DNA of 64,000 nt from Shewanella canadensis (GCF_003966225.1 NZ_RXNU01000006.1:62001-126000), one strand, 5' to 3'; shown: positions 1-9,142, numbered from the stretch's first letter. The notes: generated by a model from the letters alone, not told the origin. A program made the numbers and translations.

Positions 1-586
1 CCAATAAGGTGACTATTGCAACGACAGTACTGGCGCCATCGGCCGAAGGCATGGCCAATATCAGGGTATTTACCTTATCGACAAAATGTTCGGGTAGGTT
101 AGTATTCGAAAGCCCAAAAAAATCTTTGAGTTGCAAAACTGCTATGACCACCCCGATACCACCTGTAAAGCCAAGTGTTACAGGCTCCGGGATATATTGA
201 ATGAGACGGCCAAGCTTTAACAGAGACATCATCACTAAGATCACCCCTGACATGACCGTAGCCATAAGCAGTCCAGCTAAGCCAAACTCCTGGGCTATGG
301 GATAAAGCAGGACAACAAATGCAGCTGTGGGGCCGGAAATGCTATATCGGGAACCGCCGGTCAGGGCGATGATAAAGCCTGCGACAATGGCGGTATAAAG
401 ACCGTATTGAGGAGGCACCCCACTTGCGATAGCGAGCGCCATCGCTAATGGTATTGCAATGATCCCGACCGATATACCGGCAAGAATATCTTGTTTGAGA
501 TTTTTAAAGCAGTAGCCATTCTTGATACAGGAATGATATAGCGCATGGCCGAGGGTTAATGAGAAAAGATGGGCTCTGTGTGGCAC
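1..586 (-). CDS. SulP-family anion permease, N-terminal part (partial)
   Basis: Inner-membrane SulP/SLC26-type transporter, cut by the window start so that about 195 N-terminal residues are visible. The minus-strand frame reads a short cytoplasmic leader, then hydrophobic segments with the family hallmarks: an [20 protein letters not shown] segment, [16 protein letters not shown] (the conserved anion-site region), an [14 protein letters not shown] stretch and [11 protein letters not shown] at the cut edge. No ATG is available between the upstream in-frame stop near 614 and the first membrane helix; a GTG at 586-584 has AAGG nine bases upstream and is the best start. The substrate (sulfate, bicarbonate or dicarboxylate) cannot be told from this half, and the C-terminal STAS domain lies outside. 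Divergent from the sigma-factor gene on the right. Confidence 0.88.
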   Translation of the reverse strand, partial: MPHRAHLFSLTLGHALYHSCIKNGYCFKNLKQDILAGISVGIIAIPLAMALAIASGVPPQYGLYTAIVAGFIIALTGGSRYSISGPTAAFVVLLYPIAQEFGLAGLLMATVMSGVILVMMSLLKLGRLIQYIPEPVTLGFTGGIGVVIAVLQLKDFFGLSNTNLPEHFVDKVNTLILAMPSADGASTVVAIVTLL

Positions 587-1072
587 GTTTAATCGCCTTG
601 AGTGAAGTTAGGGGATGGGTAGGTAAAGCAATAAACACCTATTGCCATGGGAGGGGCAGGTGTCAGTTGAAACGCATGCTATGTGATGCAGGTGATAATC
701 ATATTCTTTGGTACGTATTGTTGCTAAATAATGTTGGTAAGTATTGCGAGAATTAAACTTTGTTGGTATCAGGTAAAAGTAGCACAAAACGTGATTTGAA
801 AATGTGATGGATACCACTTGCATATTTATAATGCGTTTAACCCTTTCCTCATGCTCTGCCGTTTATAGCTATAACGGTATTAAAATCTTGGCGATAATCC
901 TTGGCTTTAAAACCGGGCTAAACCAAGCTGTAAACTTCTTTTTAACTCATACTATTAGATAGACAAACTTGTGCCGGGAAGGCAAACTTTCTAACAAGAA
1001 TGAATCTATGTTCGTCTTCGCATGTTGCGGGATGGACGGGCGAGTTGAATTGAAGATAGCTTGGAGAAATGC
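587..1072. other. Intergenic region between divergent permease and sigma-factor genes
   Basis: About 490 bases without a convincing gene. The only open frames (for example 559-756 plus and 608-823 minus) have atypical composition, no ribosome binding site and resemble no family I know. It must hold promoters for both divergent genes. An AACTT element at 964-968 upstream of the sigma gene resembles an ECF -35 box, but no convincing -10 sits at normal spacing, so no promoter is assigned. Confidence 0.4.
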
Positions 1073-1687
1073 GTGGCAGAAGCGTTAGAGCAGGATAAGT
1101 CTACAGAAGCTGAGGCGGATCAACGTTTGATGTTGCAATATGCCGCAGGGGATCCATCGGCTTTTGAGTCACTGTATCAGAAGCATAAGGGTGGCCTGTA
1201 TCGGTATTTCGTTCGCCAAACAGGCGATCAGCAACTTGCCGAAGACCTGTATCAGGAAACATGGGGCCGCGTGATAAAGGCTGCTGCGAGTTATGAAACC
1301 AGTGCCAAATTTACGACCTGGTTATATCGTATTGCACATAATTTGCTGATCGACCATGTTCGTGCGGTGAAGCCGGTCGATCTGTTTAGTGATGCATTCA
1401 GTGAAGAGCTGGAGTGTGATAACCAGCTGCCATCGGATCAATTCTCTCCCGATAGTGCATTGGAGGAGGATATCAAAGCCAAGCTGCTTAAACGGTGTAT
1501 AGACTTGTTGCCCACAGTGCAAAAAGAGACATTTTTACTCAGCATGGAGGCGGGGTTTACCGCAGGGGCTATTGCCGAGATTGTAGAGGTTACACTCGAG
1601 GCGACAAAGAGTCGTATTCGATACGCAAATAAGGCACTGAAAGAGTGTGTTATGAATAAATGGCAGGAGGTCGACAATGAAAGATGA
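1073..1687 (+). CDS. ECF-type sigma-70 family RNA polymerase sigma factor
   Basis: About 204 residues. Region 2 is seen in the segment with LYRYFVRQTGDQQLAEDLYQ and TWGRVIKAAASYE, then FTTWLYRIAHNLLIDHVR. An acidic linker follows (SDAFSEELECDNQLPSD), then region 4 with LLPTVQKETFLLSMEAGFT and a helix-turn-helix near AIAEIVEVTLEATKSRIRYA. It directs RNA polymerase core to a small regulon and is probably held by the membrane protein encoded next. A TTG at 1061 would add four residues, but GTG 1073 has GGAG six bases upstream and is preferred. The stop at 1685-1687 lies inside the duplicated start region of the downstream gene, so translation is coupled. The signal it answers to is unknown. Confidence 0.88.
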   Translation: MAEALEQDKSTEAEADQRLMLQYAAGDPSAFESLYQKHKGGLYRYFVRQTGDQQLAEDLYQETWGRVIKAAASYETSAKFTTWLYRIAHNLLIDHVRAVKPVDLFSDAFSEELECDNQLPSDQFSPDSALEEDIKAKLLKRCIDLLPTVQKETFLLSMEAGFTAGAIAEIVEVTLEATKSRIRYANKALKECVMNKWQEVDNER

Positions 1688-1902
1688 TAAAACAGATAAA
1701 TCTGCTCAGTTCGACTCAGATCTTCAGCGATGGTATCGAAGGGTAAAGCCGGAGCAACCTTGCCTAGCGCTCGATGATAAAATGGCAGGAGGTCGACAAT
1801 GAAAGATGAACACACTGATGAACCAGCTCAATTCGACCCTGAACTTCAGCGATGGTATCGAAAGATGAAGCAGGAGCAACCCGGGCCAGAGCTCGATGAG
1901 AA
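1658..1902. repeat. 122-bp tandem duplication (RBS plus first 35 codons)
   Basis: Two adjacent copies with an offset of exactly 122 bp. TGGCAGGAGGTCGACAATGA occurs at 1661 and again at 1783, and TTCAGCGATGGTATCGAA recurs with the same offset. The first 16 or so bases around the ribosome binding site are nearly identical, while the coding part has diverged by substitutions only. Confidence 0.88.
1677..1802 (+). pseudogene. Truncated duplicate 5' end of the anti-sigma-like gene (41 codons)
   Basis: Begins ATGAAAGATGAT inside the end of the sigma gene and has its own AGGAGG. Its residues (MKDDKTDKSAQFDSDLQRWY...) align codon for codon for about 35 residues with the N-terminus of the intact gene starting at 1799 (MKDEHTDEPAQFDPELQRWY...). 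After the LDDK codons the frame enters the second copy of the ribosome binding site and ends at TGA 1800-1802, overlapping the ATG of the intact gene as ATGA. The two copies are offset by 122 bp, not a multiple of three, which explains the truncation. The short peptide may be translated and would couple the sigma gene to the downstream gene; it has no membrane segment. Confidence 0.75.
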
Positions 1903-2521
1903 GATCATCGCGATGGCGAAGCGAGCGACTGATAATGCTCCGAAAGATAATGTGGTGAGAGTGGAGCATAGCTTTTGGCGTCAGTATCGCTGGCCCCTAT
2001 CTTCTGCGGCCTCGGTGATGTTGGTTGTGACCTTGCTACTCCTCAATCCTGAGGTGCCTCAGGATGTACTGCGTGATGATGCCATGCCTGTGATGATGCA
2101 GATGAGTGAGCCGGTGGAAGTTCAAGGCGGACAGGCCGGTGAGGAGCAGGCTCTAAAGGCCGTAGCACCAAGAGGTATGTCAGTAAAGCCTGATGGGGAG
2201 AGTTCTGACGTTAATGGCACTGCTACCCAGCGAACCACTTCGCAAGCTTCTGAGCCACAGAGCCAGAAGGGAGCCGCTTACCGGCTTAGTGATACCCTTG
2301 AGAAACAGCCAAGCTTAATTAAGAGCTCGACGCAACGTGAAGCCGTGATTAGTGCCAAGCAGGCATTGAATCATTTAGTGCAGCTGGTGGATAGCAAACA
2401 GTGGGATGAGGCTAAAAAGCTTGCTCTGAAGATAGAGAAGCAGTATCCACAGCTTGGGGAGCCTAGTCATCCTCAGCATCAAATATGGAATGAGCTGCGG
2501 GTATTACTTAAACAGCATTAG
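1799..2521 (+). CDS. Anti-sigma-factor-like single-pass membrane protein
   Basis: 240 residues. An acidic, charged N-terminal cytoplasmic part of about 60 residues carries the FDPELQRWYRKMKQEQPGPELDEKI helix region. One membrane span follows at about residues 66-83 (WPLSSAASVMLVVTLLLL), then a long periplasmic Ser/Gln/Glu-rich stretch and a C-terminal helical part with KQWDEAKKLALKIEKQYP. Position immediately after an ECF sigma gene, with an ATGA overlap to the duplicated leader ORF, and N-in/C-out topology fit a sigma-regulating membrane protein. It has no zinc-binding HxxxCxxC motif, so it is not a classical ZAS anti-sigma factor. The assignment rests on context and topology. Confidence 0.7.
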   Translation: MKDEHTDEPAQFDPELQRWYRKMKQEQPGPELDEKIIAMAKRATDNAPKDNVVRVEHSFWRQYRWPLSSAASVMLVVTLLLLNPEVPQDVLRDDAMPVMMQMSEPVEVQGGQAGEEQALKAVAPRGMSVKPDGESSDVNGTATQRTTSQASEPQSQKGAAYRLSDTLEKQPSLIKSSTQREAVISAKQALNHLVQLVDSKQWDEAKKLALKIEKQYPQLGEPSHPQHQIWNELRVLLKQH

Positions 2522-2537
2522 ACTATTTTTAACCTGA

Positions 2538-2577
2538 AAAAGGCAGCTATCGGCCAGATAGCTGCCATTTTACTTTT
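2538..2577. terminator. Possible bidirectional terminator between convergent genes
   Basis: AAAAAGGCAGCTATC near 2537-2551 pairs with GATAGCTGCCATTTT near 2558-2573 (stem AGGCAGCTATC/GATAGCTGCC with a short loop). A-rich flank on one side and T-rich on the other would serve both convergent transcripts. Confidence 0.6.
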
Positions 2578-3268
2578 TCATATAATGGTGGCGAAGCTCA
2601 GTCGGAAACTTCTCTATCGCATATCTGAGCATGACTCTCGGCATCTGCTTATTATGTTGGTCTAAAAATGCCTCCAACCTTGCTCTGTCTCGCTTTCCTA
2701 CCTCTCTAAGCATCCAACCCACAGCTTTATGTATAAGATCTTCAGGATCGGTGAGTAGCTTTTCACTGAGCCTGATGATGTCATCGAAGTCATCATGTCT
2801 GATAAAGGTGAAGCAGCTGATAACTGCAATGCGGCGTTGCCAGAGTGTGCCATTCCCGGCGAGTTTGTATAGCGTCTCCCTAGGGCGATTGAGCAGATAG
2901 GGGCCGACAATTTTATGGGCCGAGCAGTCTACGATATCCCAATTATTGATAAATACATGATTTGCCAGGTACAGTTGGTATATCTCCTCTCTGCCTGTTT
3001 CATGGGCCCTGTTAAAGTTGTCAACTAAGGCTAATGTGGCGAAGAGGCGGATCTCATGAAACTCACTGCGAATAAGTTTAGTAATAGTGTCGAGGGGGAG
3101 AGGTGACAGGGCCTTTACTCTGGCCCGAATGACAGGCACCCTAATGCCTATAAATCTATCCCCGGCGCCATACTCCCCTGGAGCGGTTTTGAAGAACCCC
3201 TGAGCGTGGCGGGCAATATGGATATCACCCAATTCCAAAAAGTGAGCGGTTATTTCAGCTGCATTCAT
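2570..3268 (-). CDS. DNA alkylation repair protein (AlkD-like, HEAT-repeat glycosylase family)
   Basis: About 232 residues. The all-helical HEAT-like fold of AlkD-type DNA glycosylases is suggested by successive amphipathic helices. The conserved core motif NNWDIVDCSAHKIVG (residues about 112-126), with the Trp-Asp pair typical of the family, is followed by WQRRIAVISCFTFIRHDDF and EDLIHKAVGWMLREVGKRD. Such proteins remove bulky or positively charged alkylated bases from DNA in the cytoplasm. A GTG at 3277 would add three residues, but AAGGGA sits at a workable distance only from the ATG at 3268. Convergent with the sigma/anti-sigma operon; the short gap 2522-2569 contains an AGCTGCC/GGCAGCT inverted repeat that may terminate transcription. 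Confidence 0.85.
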   Translation of the reverse strand: MNAAEITAHFLELGDIHIARHAQGFFKTAPGEYGAGDRFIGIRVPVIRARVKALSPLPLDTITKLIRSEFHEIRLFATLALVDNFNRAHETGREEIYQLYLANHVFINNWDIVDCSAHKIVGPYLLNRPRETLYKLAGNGTLWQRRIAVISCFTFIRHDDFDDIIRLSEKLLTDPEDLIHKAVGWMLREVGKRDRARLEAFLDQHNKQMPRVMLRYAIEKFPTELRHHYMKK

Positions 3269-3294
3269 TTTTATCACAGTCCCTTAAATCTATT

Positions 3295-3750
3295 TTACCA
3301 TAGCTCCCTAAACCAATCCCAAACACCCAGCGAGGTCCCCTCGAGTAGATCTATGCCCAGAGCCGATTTGAGAAGATATAGAGTCAATAAGCCAAGCAGT
3401 ACACTGATGCATAAAAACAGCAAGATTAACCCCATAAACATCAGTAATGAGGCATGCTTCTCCCGGCGCGTGTAGGCTCTTCGGTTCTTTCCCAATAGTA
3501 ATACATAATAAAATCGCCAACGTACGAAGGTGATGGCGAATGTCCCCCTTCTGTCGATGAAATGTTTTCCCCAGGTTCGATCGCCCAGGGCGACCCTGAG
3601 CCCTTGAAGTTGTCTTTCTGAGTAGCTGTCTGCAATGTCATCCGGTAGTTTACCGAGTAATTTTTTTATGACAGGGTCTTGCCTGACCGAAGTGGATTGC
3701 TCATCACTAAAGAGCTCAATATCTTCAGATATTGAACTGGATTTACTCAT
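3295..3750 (-). CDS. Hypothetical membrane protein with two C-terminal helices
   Basis: 151 residues from the preferred start (or 158 from an ATG at 3771). The ATG at 3750 follows a GAGGAGGAG run, a better ribosome site than the one before 3771. The N-terminal half is soluble and charged (LLGKLPDDIADSYSERQLQ, then GDRTWGKHFIDRRGTF). It is followed by basic FVRWRFYYVLLLGKNRRAYTR and a strong hydrophobic stretch at about residues 103-128 (LLMFMGLILLFLCISVLLGL). I do not recognise a named domain. It lies 26 nt upstream of the AlkD-like gene on the same strand and may be co-transcribed with it. Confidence 0.7.
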   Translation of the reverse strand: MSKSSSISEDIELFSDEQSTSVRQDPVIKKLLGKLPDDIADSYSERQLQGLRVALGDRTWGKHFIDRRGTFAITFVRWRFYYVLLLGKNRRAYTRREKHASLLMFMGLILLFLCISVLLGLLTLYLLKSALGIDLLEGTSLGVWDWFRELW

Positions 3751-3970
3751 CTCCTCCTCATTATGTGCCATCTATGAGTCCGCTTTTGCTGCTACCGTCT
3801 ACAGAGTATAGCTGGGGAGTAAGCCAGGGAATAAACGACAAAGATAACTTGTACACATTTGCTAATAATTATTGTGAAACATTTTACTGTTGCTTTAAGA
3901 AAAGTTTGCTACCTTGTTGAGCTTAAAACTGTGACTTCAGAAAATATTTAATAAGAATAACGAGCTAATA

Positions 3971-6900
3971 ATGAAACTTCGTCTCTCTTTTGTCTGCACT
4001 TTATTCGCACTTGGCAGCCTAAGTGCCTCCAGTGCCTTCTCATCCGAATCGGAAAGTTTAGGTTATTACCGCGCCCCGGCCCTGAGTGATAACACGCTCG
4101 TCTTTACCGCCGAAGGCGATCTCTGGACTAAAGAACTGACCCAAAGCCGAGCTCAAAGACTCACCAGCCTTCCGGCCGAAGAGTTAGGTGCCAGCATCTC
4201 AAAAGATGGTCAGTGGGTGGCTTATGTGGCTAATTATGAAGGTGTCAGCGAAGTGTATGTGATCCCGATTGCCGGTGGGAAAGCAAAGCGAGTTAGCTTC
4301 GAAAATAGTCGGGTCCGGGTACAAGGTTGGACCGCCGAGGGCAAAGTGCTCTACGCCACCGACAATGCTTTTGGCCCTGCAAACTACTGGGTCTTAAGAA
4401 CCGTTAACCCCGAGACGTTAATGACGACCGATCTGCCGCTGGCCGATGCCATAGAAGGGGCTATCGATGATAGCGGTGAGTATCTCTATTTTACCCGTTT
4501 TGGTCTGCAAACCACGGGGGATAACGCGAAAGTATATCGAGGTGGAGCTAAGGGCGAGTTATGGCGGTTTAAACTGGGCTCAAAACAGGAAGCCGAATTG
4601 TTAACCGCTTCTCACTCAGGCTCTGTTCGTCAGCCTATGCTGTGGGAAAACCGCCTCTATTTTGTGAGTGATAGCGATGGCAATGACAACATCTGGTCGA
4701 TGATGACAGACGGTCAGGGTCTGAAGCAGCATACCCAATTTACTGATTGGCAAGTAAGAGGGGCGCGTTTAGATAAGGGACGTATCGTATTTCAGCAGGG
4801 CGCGGATATAAAACTGTTCGATATTGCGGCCAATGAAACCCGTATCTTAGAGATAGATCTGGTCTCAGACTTCTCTCAACGTCGTGAGCATTGGGTCAAC
4901 AGCCCGATGAAATATGCGACATCGACACAAGTCTCCCCGGCGGGCGATAAAGTCGTTATCACCGCCAGAAGTCATGTGGCCATAGCCGGCATAGATGGAT
5001 CACGTCTTGTTGAGATAGCTCTTCCCGGAAATAGTCGTATTCGAGCCGCGGTAATGAGTCCTGACGGCCAGTGGATCTATGGTATCAGTGATGCGTCCGG
5101 TGAGCAGGAGATCTGGCAGTTCCCGGCCGATGGGAGTCAAGGGGCCAGGCAGCTAACCAAAGATGGTAAGACGCTAAGAATGTCATTGAGTGTTTCACCC
5201 GATGGACGTTACATCGCCTCGGATGATTACGATGGCAATCTCTGGTTGTTAGATCTAAAGAAAAATCGCAGTAAGAAGATCATCACACAAGGGGAAGGGT
5301 TAGGTCCTTATGCCGATGTAGTATGGTCAGGCGACAGCCGATTTATTGCCGTTACTAAATCTGAACTGGGTAAACCCAGACCTCAAATTGTGTTGTATTC
5401 ACTGGATGAAAACCGCAGTGAAACGGTGACGAGCGATAAATATGAATCCTATTCTCCAGCCTTTAGTAGTGATGGTAAGTGGTTATATTTCTTATCTAAT
5501 CGTCAGTTTACCGCGACGCCAACCTCACCATGGGGCGATCGCAACATGGGACCGATGTTCGATAAGCGTAGTGAGATTTTCGCCATCGCACTGGACAAGA
5601 GTGCCAGCTTTGCGTTTCGAAAACCTAATGAACTTATGCCTGCAGAGTCTGACAAGAAGTCAGATAAAGACGCCGATAAGGTTAGCGTTGACTGGAAAGG
5701 GCTTAATCAACGCCTATGGCAAGTGCCGGTCGGTTCAGGTAATTACTCAAAGCTGAGTCTCAAAGAGGACAGCTTATATCTTTTAGACAGGGCATCGGGA
5801 CGCAGCAGTAAGCCTGGCCTGAAAGTGGTTAAGTTCGATCCCTTAAGCCCTAAGGTCGAGACATTTGCCAAAGACGTGGGAGATTATGCGCTCTCTGCCG
5901 ACGGAAAGAAAATATTCATACGCAAGCACAGCAACAGTGGCAAAGAGATGCTGATTGTCGATGCGGTTGATAAACTACCTAAAGAGTTGAAAAATGCCAA
6001 GGTGCAAACAGGGCAGTGGCAACTCGCTATCGAGCCACAACTGGAGTGGCAACAGATGTTCGAAGATGCCTGGTTGATGCACAGAGACTCCTTCTTTGAC
6101 AAGACGATGCGTGGCTTGGACTGGCAAGCAACTAAGGCTAAATACCAGCCATTGGTCGACAGGCTAACCGACAGGCATGAGCTGAATGACATCTTTAAGC
6201 AGATGATGGGCGAGTTGGACTCGTTGCACTCTCAGGTGCGCGGAGGCGATCTCCCTAAAGACAGTAAGATGGCCAAGGCATCGAGTCTCGGGGCTCGCCT
6301 CGAACAGACTCAGTCTGGCGTGAAAATATCCCATATTTACCAGAATGATCCTGAGCTGCCTGCACAGTCATCACCACTGGCCAGGGTCGACGTTGATGCT
6401 GAAGTGGGCGATATTATTCTGGAGATCAATGGTAAGTCGGTCACCAATGTGGCCGATGTGACGCGCTACTTAAGAAACCAGTCTAAAAAGCAGGTACTAC
6501 TGAAGCTTAAGCGTGGAAAGAAGCAGCATAAGACCATCGTCATGCCTGTTGACACCAGAGTCGATGCCAAGCTGAGATACTTAGATTGGGTCAATCATAA
6601 TGGCAATAAGGTCTCACTGGGCAGTGAGGGTAAGATAGGCTATCTGCACCTGTACGCTATGGGCAGTGGTGATATTGCCAGCTTTGCACGTGAGTTTTAC
6701 GCCAACTTTGAAAAAGAGGGGCTGATTATCGATGTGCGCCGTAATCGCGGTGGCAACATTGATAGTTGGATCATCGAGAAACTACTGCGCCGTACCTGGG
6801 CATTTTGGCAACCGACTCGTGGTACGCCAAATGCCAATATGCAACAGACATTCCGTGGGCACTTGGTCGTACTTACCGATCAGTTGACCTACTCGGATGG

Positions 6901-7249
6901 CGAAACATTCTCGGCCGGTATCAAGGCACTGGGTGTTGCTCCTTTGATAGGAAAGCAAACGGCGGGAGCGGGTGTTTGGTTATCCGGTCGTAATTCGCTG
7001 ACAGACAAAGGGATGGCACGGGTGGCCGAGTATCCGCAGTATGCGATGGACGGACGTTGGGTGCTCGAAGGGCGAGGTGTTAGTCCGGATATCGAAGTCG
7101 ATAACCTACCTTATGCCACATTCACAGGTGGTGATGCTCAATTACAAAAAGCGATCTCTTACCTGAAGCAGGAGCTTATTCAACAACCGATTAAACCACT
7201 CAAGGCGCGTCCAATATCGCCTAATGGAATAGCTGAGGATATCAAGTAA
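3971..7249 (+). CDS. Tricorn-protease-like S41 peptidase with beta-propellers and PDZ domain, exported
   Basis: 1092 residues. Sec signal peptide (residues 1-24, ending SASSAFS). Two TolB/WD40-like beta-propeller regions cover about 30-330 and 330-640, with repeats such as SPDGQWIYGISD and SPDGRYIASDD. A linker rich in Lys and Asp follows at about 560-580. The tricorn C1 region is at about 690-765, with a Leu-His at 752-753 matching the catalytic His. A PDZ domain (about 790-870) contains VGDIILEINGKSV. The S41 core has nucleophile Ser975 in TYSDGETFSAG and the EGRGVSPDIEVD end. Full family length. It probably degrades oligopeptides in the periplasm. A single gene; a terminator-like hairpin follows at 7298-7341. 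Confidence 0.93.
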   Translation: MKLRLSFVCTLFALGSLSASSAFSSESESLGYYRAPALSDNTLVFTAEGDLWTKELTQSRAQRLTSLPAEELGASISKDGQWVAYVANYEGVSEVYVIPIAGGKAKRVSFENSRVRVQGWTAEGKVLYATDNAFGPANYWVLRTVNPETLMTTDLPLADAIEGAIDDSGEYLYFTRFGLQTTGDNAKVYRGGAKGELWRFKLGSKQEAELLTASHSGSVRQPMLWENRLYFVSDSDGNDNIWSMMTDGQGLKQHTQFTDWQVRGARLDKGRIVFQQGADIKLFDIAANETRILEIDLVSDFSQRREHWVNSPMKYATSTQVSPAGDKVVITARSHVAIAGIDGSRLVEIALPGNSRIRAAVMSPDGQWIYGISDASGEQEIWQFPADGSQGARQLTKDGKTLRMSLSVSPDGRYIASDDYDGNLWLLDLKKNRSKKIITQGEGLGPYADVVWSGDSRFIAVTKSELGKPRPQIVLYSLDENRSETVTSDKYESYSPAFSSDGKWLYFLSNRQFTATPTSPWGDRNMGPMFDKRSEIFAIALDKSASFAFRKPNELMPAESDKKSDKDADKVSVDWKGLNQRLWQVPVGSGNYSKLSLKEDSLYLLDRASGRSSKPGLKVVKFDPLSPKVETFAKDVGDYALSADGKKIFIRKHSNSGKEMLIVDAVDKLPKELKNAKVQTGQWQLAIEPQLEWQQMFEDAWLMHRDSFFDKTMRGLDWQATKAKYQPLVDRLTDRHELNDIFKQMMGELDSLHSQVRGGDLPKDSKMAKASSLGARLEQTQSGVKISHIYQNDPELPAQSSPLARVDVDAEVGDIILEINGKSVTNVADVTRYLRNQSKKQVLLKLKRGKKQHKTIVMPVDTRVDAKLRYLDWVNHNGNKVSLGSEGKIGYLHLYAMGSGDIASFAREFYANFEKEGLIIDVRRNRGGNIDSWIIEKLLRRTWAFWQPTRGTPNANMQQTFRGHLVVLTDQLTYSDGETFSAGIKALGVAPLIGKQTAGAGVWLSGRNSLTDKGMARVAEYPQYAMDGRWVLEGRGVSPDIEVDNLPYATFTGGDAQLQKAISYLKQELIQQPIKPLKARPISPNGIAEDIK

Positions 7250-7297
7250 CGATTTGTGTTAAATAGGCGCTCACCACGTCTATAGCAAGCACCTTTA

Positions 7298-7341
7298 GGG
7301 GGTTACGGCCAAGCAGTTCCCAGGCTGTTAACCCCCATTTT
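7298..7341 (+). terminator. Rho-independent terminator after the tricorn-like gene
   Basis: GGGGGTTA (7298-7305) pairs with TAACCCCC (7329-7336). An inner GGCC/GGCT pairing extends the stem to leave a loop of about 12 nt, and ATTTTTAT follows. Confidence 0.8.
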
Positions 7342-7490
7342 TATCTCCGTTAGAGCCATATTCCTTCCTGCATCTTTGCTACCTCATCCATTTGATTCAT
7401 AGCTCCTTTACTCAAGAATATTGGCTGTTTTGTGCCTGTAAAATTAAATCGCTGCTAAAGTTAACCCTGTCAGGTCATCGGAGGTTAAAG

Positions 7491-8378
7491 ATGAAATGTT
7501 TACATACAGAAGCGGAGGAGTCCTTATTCTTCGTTGCCATCAAGACACTTGTATCTTGTTCTTTACTGCTCTCCTCTTTCATGACTCTTGCCGATGAGAG
7601 TCGGTTACGGATCGCGGTGGGTGGTTTTTATTCAATATCTGATTCGGGAATGGAGGTGACCAACCCCTTAACCGATGAGAGCTTTGAGCTGGATTTCGAA
7701 TCAGATCTCAAGTTGACTGAAAGTGAATTCTTGCCATTTTTTGCCGTGTCATACTGGTTTAATGGACATCACGGGGTCTACCTGGATTGGAAGCGATTAC
7801 ACCGTGATGCCACAAACCTGAATATCACCACCCCCTTCGAATATGAGCACCCTGAAACCGGGGATAAATATTTAGTGCAGTCAGGCAGCGTGATCACCAC
7901 AACATTTAATGTCGATATTGCCCGCATTGGTTATGGCTATGATTTTTACCGCGATGATGAGTGGGACTTGATACTGACCGCTGGCCTGCACGTGATGTGG
8001 TTTGAACTGGGTTTTACCGGGGATATCGCGGCTTGTGTTGACAACAATTGTGGCTCAGTGGCTCTCGAACCCGACAATATAGTATTCACCGATGCCACAG
8101 CCCCTCTGCCGGATATCGGTGTCGTTGCAAATTATCAGTTTGCCGATGGTTGGCGACTTGGGACTCAAGCTCAATATTTTTATTTGAGTTTAGATAACAT
8201 CAGCGGTCGATTGGTCGATTTGAGTGTGGGAGTCGAGTATACATTCAGGGATAGTTTTGCCACCGAACTCTCTTATAAATATTATAAAGTATCGGCGGAT
8301 ATTGAAGATGACAACTCCACACTGAAACTCCATTATAGTTTTCGTGGGCCCATGTTAACGCTCTCCTATACATTTTAA
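7491..8378 (+). CDS. Outer-membrane beta-barrel protein, unassigned
   Basis: 295 residues from ATG 7491, which follows GGAGG at six bases; an upstream TTG/ATG extension to 7392 has no ribosome site. A long basic-poor n-region precedes a hydrophobic segment (VSCSLLLSSFMTLA) and likely cleavage before DESRL. The mature part shows alternating polar/hydrophobic strands, many aromatic residues, a Cys pair (AACVDNNCG) in a loop, and a last strand ending in Phe (GPMLTLSYTF), the usual signature for BamA-dependent barrels. No specific function is visible. Confidence 0.75.
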   Translation: MKCLHTEAEESLFFVAIKTLVSCSLLLSSFMTLADESRLRIAVGGFYSISDSGMEVTNPLTDESFELDFESDLKLTESEFLPFFAVSYWFNGHHGVYLDWKRLHRDATNLNITTPFEYEHPETGDKYLVQSGSVITTTFNVDIARIGYGYDFYRDDEWDLILTAGLHVMWFELGFTGDIAACVDNNCGSVALEPDNIVFTDATAPLPDIGVVANYQFADGWRLGTQAQYFYLSLDNISGRLVDLSVGVEYTFRDSFATELSYKYYKVSADIEDDNSTLKLHYSFRGPMLTLSYTF

Positions 8379-8546
8379 TGTCGATGACTGGTTGTTTATG
8401 CCTGATTGTTTAAGTCATCTGCGGGGAGATCTCCATATTATTGGCTTTGTCAGAAAGTGAGCTGATAATTATCATAGCCGCCGAGATAATGGGAGGGCTA
8501 TGAGTAGAGTTTCGAATGTTTTCCCATCATTATTTAAGGTACCTAA

Positions 8547-9116
8547 ATGAAAAAATTGAAATTAGTGTCACTACTTCTCCCTGTTTTACTTGTTGCTTGC
8601 GCCACGGGAAATACTCCCGAGGCGAAAAAGAAAAATGCGCGTGAGGAAACTCAGGCTGCATTGAAAGAGATTTATAGCGAACATAAAGGTGCGGCTTCGG
8701 CTGTGGCTGAATCGGTTGCCTATGTCACCTGTACTGGCAGTAACAGCTATCTGTTTGCCATATCTACCGGAGGCGGAGTTTGTGTGCTCAATGAACAGGG
8801 GCGCAAGTCATATTATCGTTTCGCCACCGGTGGTGTCGGTGCAGGCATTGGCTGGAAGCAGGTCGCATTCGTGCAAGCTTTTATGGATAAAGCTGCCGTT
8901 CAGCGCTTTAAGGATGCAGGTTTCGAGGGGCAAGCGCAGGCAGAAGCTAGCGCCGAGTACGAGGGGAGTGGTGGTCAGGCATCTGCCAATCAATCCGCGG
9001 ATCTCAGTGGAGTTAAAACCTATCAGGTTAATTTAATGGGAGCTGCCGCTCAGGCTACGGTTCAGGGCTATAAATACTGGGAAACAAACTTTGAAGATGA
9101 CTTTGTTGAAAACTAA
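8547..9116 (+). CDS. Lipoprotein with SYLF/YSC84-like features
   Basis: 189 residues. Lipobox LLVAC with the lipidated Cys at residue 18, followed by TGNTPEAKKK. The body has a Gly-rich core with ISTGGGVCVLNEQGRKSYYR and FATGGVGAGIGWKQVAFV, resembling the SYLF (YSC84) lipid-binding fold, which has the pattern GaGv...G...yy..gggvGlqiG. A Cys pair (C62 and C79) could form a disulfide. The C-terminal Ala/Gln-rich part (QAQAEASAEYEGSGGQ) is low complexity. The residue after Cys is Thr, which does not favour inner-membrane retention. Monocistronic, with its own terminator at 9143-9166. The SYLF assignment is by pattern only. Confidence 0.72.
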   Translation: MKKLKLVSLLLPVLLVACATGNTPEAKKKNAREETQAALKEIYSEHKGAASAVAESVAYVTCTGSNSYLFAISTGGGVCVLNEQGRKSYYRFATGGVGAGIGWKQVAFVQAFMDKAAVQRFKDAGFEGQAQAEASAEYEGSGGQASANQSADLSGVKTYQVNLMGAAAQATVQGYKYWETNFEDDFVEN

Positions 9117-9142
9117 CGTCGTCGATTTATCCCGGATAATCT

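Noticed and set aside
559..823. Open frames on both strands in the leader between the permease and the sigma gene
   Set aside because: No ribosome site, odd amino-acid composition (many Cys, His, Tyr) and no family resemblance. The plus-strand frame overlaps the permease start.
960..990. ECF-type promoter (AACTT) before the sigma gene
   Set aside because: The -35-like AACTT is present but no -10 of the right type is at 16-17 bp; not enough to claim autoregulation.
8463..8476. TGATAATTATCA as a second Fur box before the SYLF-like lipoprotein
   Set aside because: Only the inner 12 bp of the consensus match and the lipoprotein has no known iron link; too weak.
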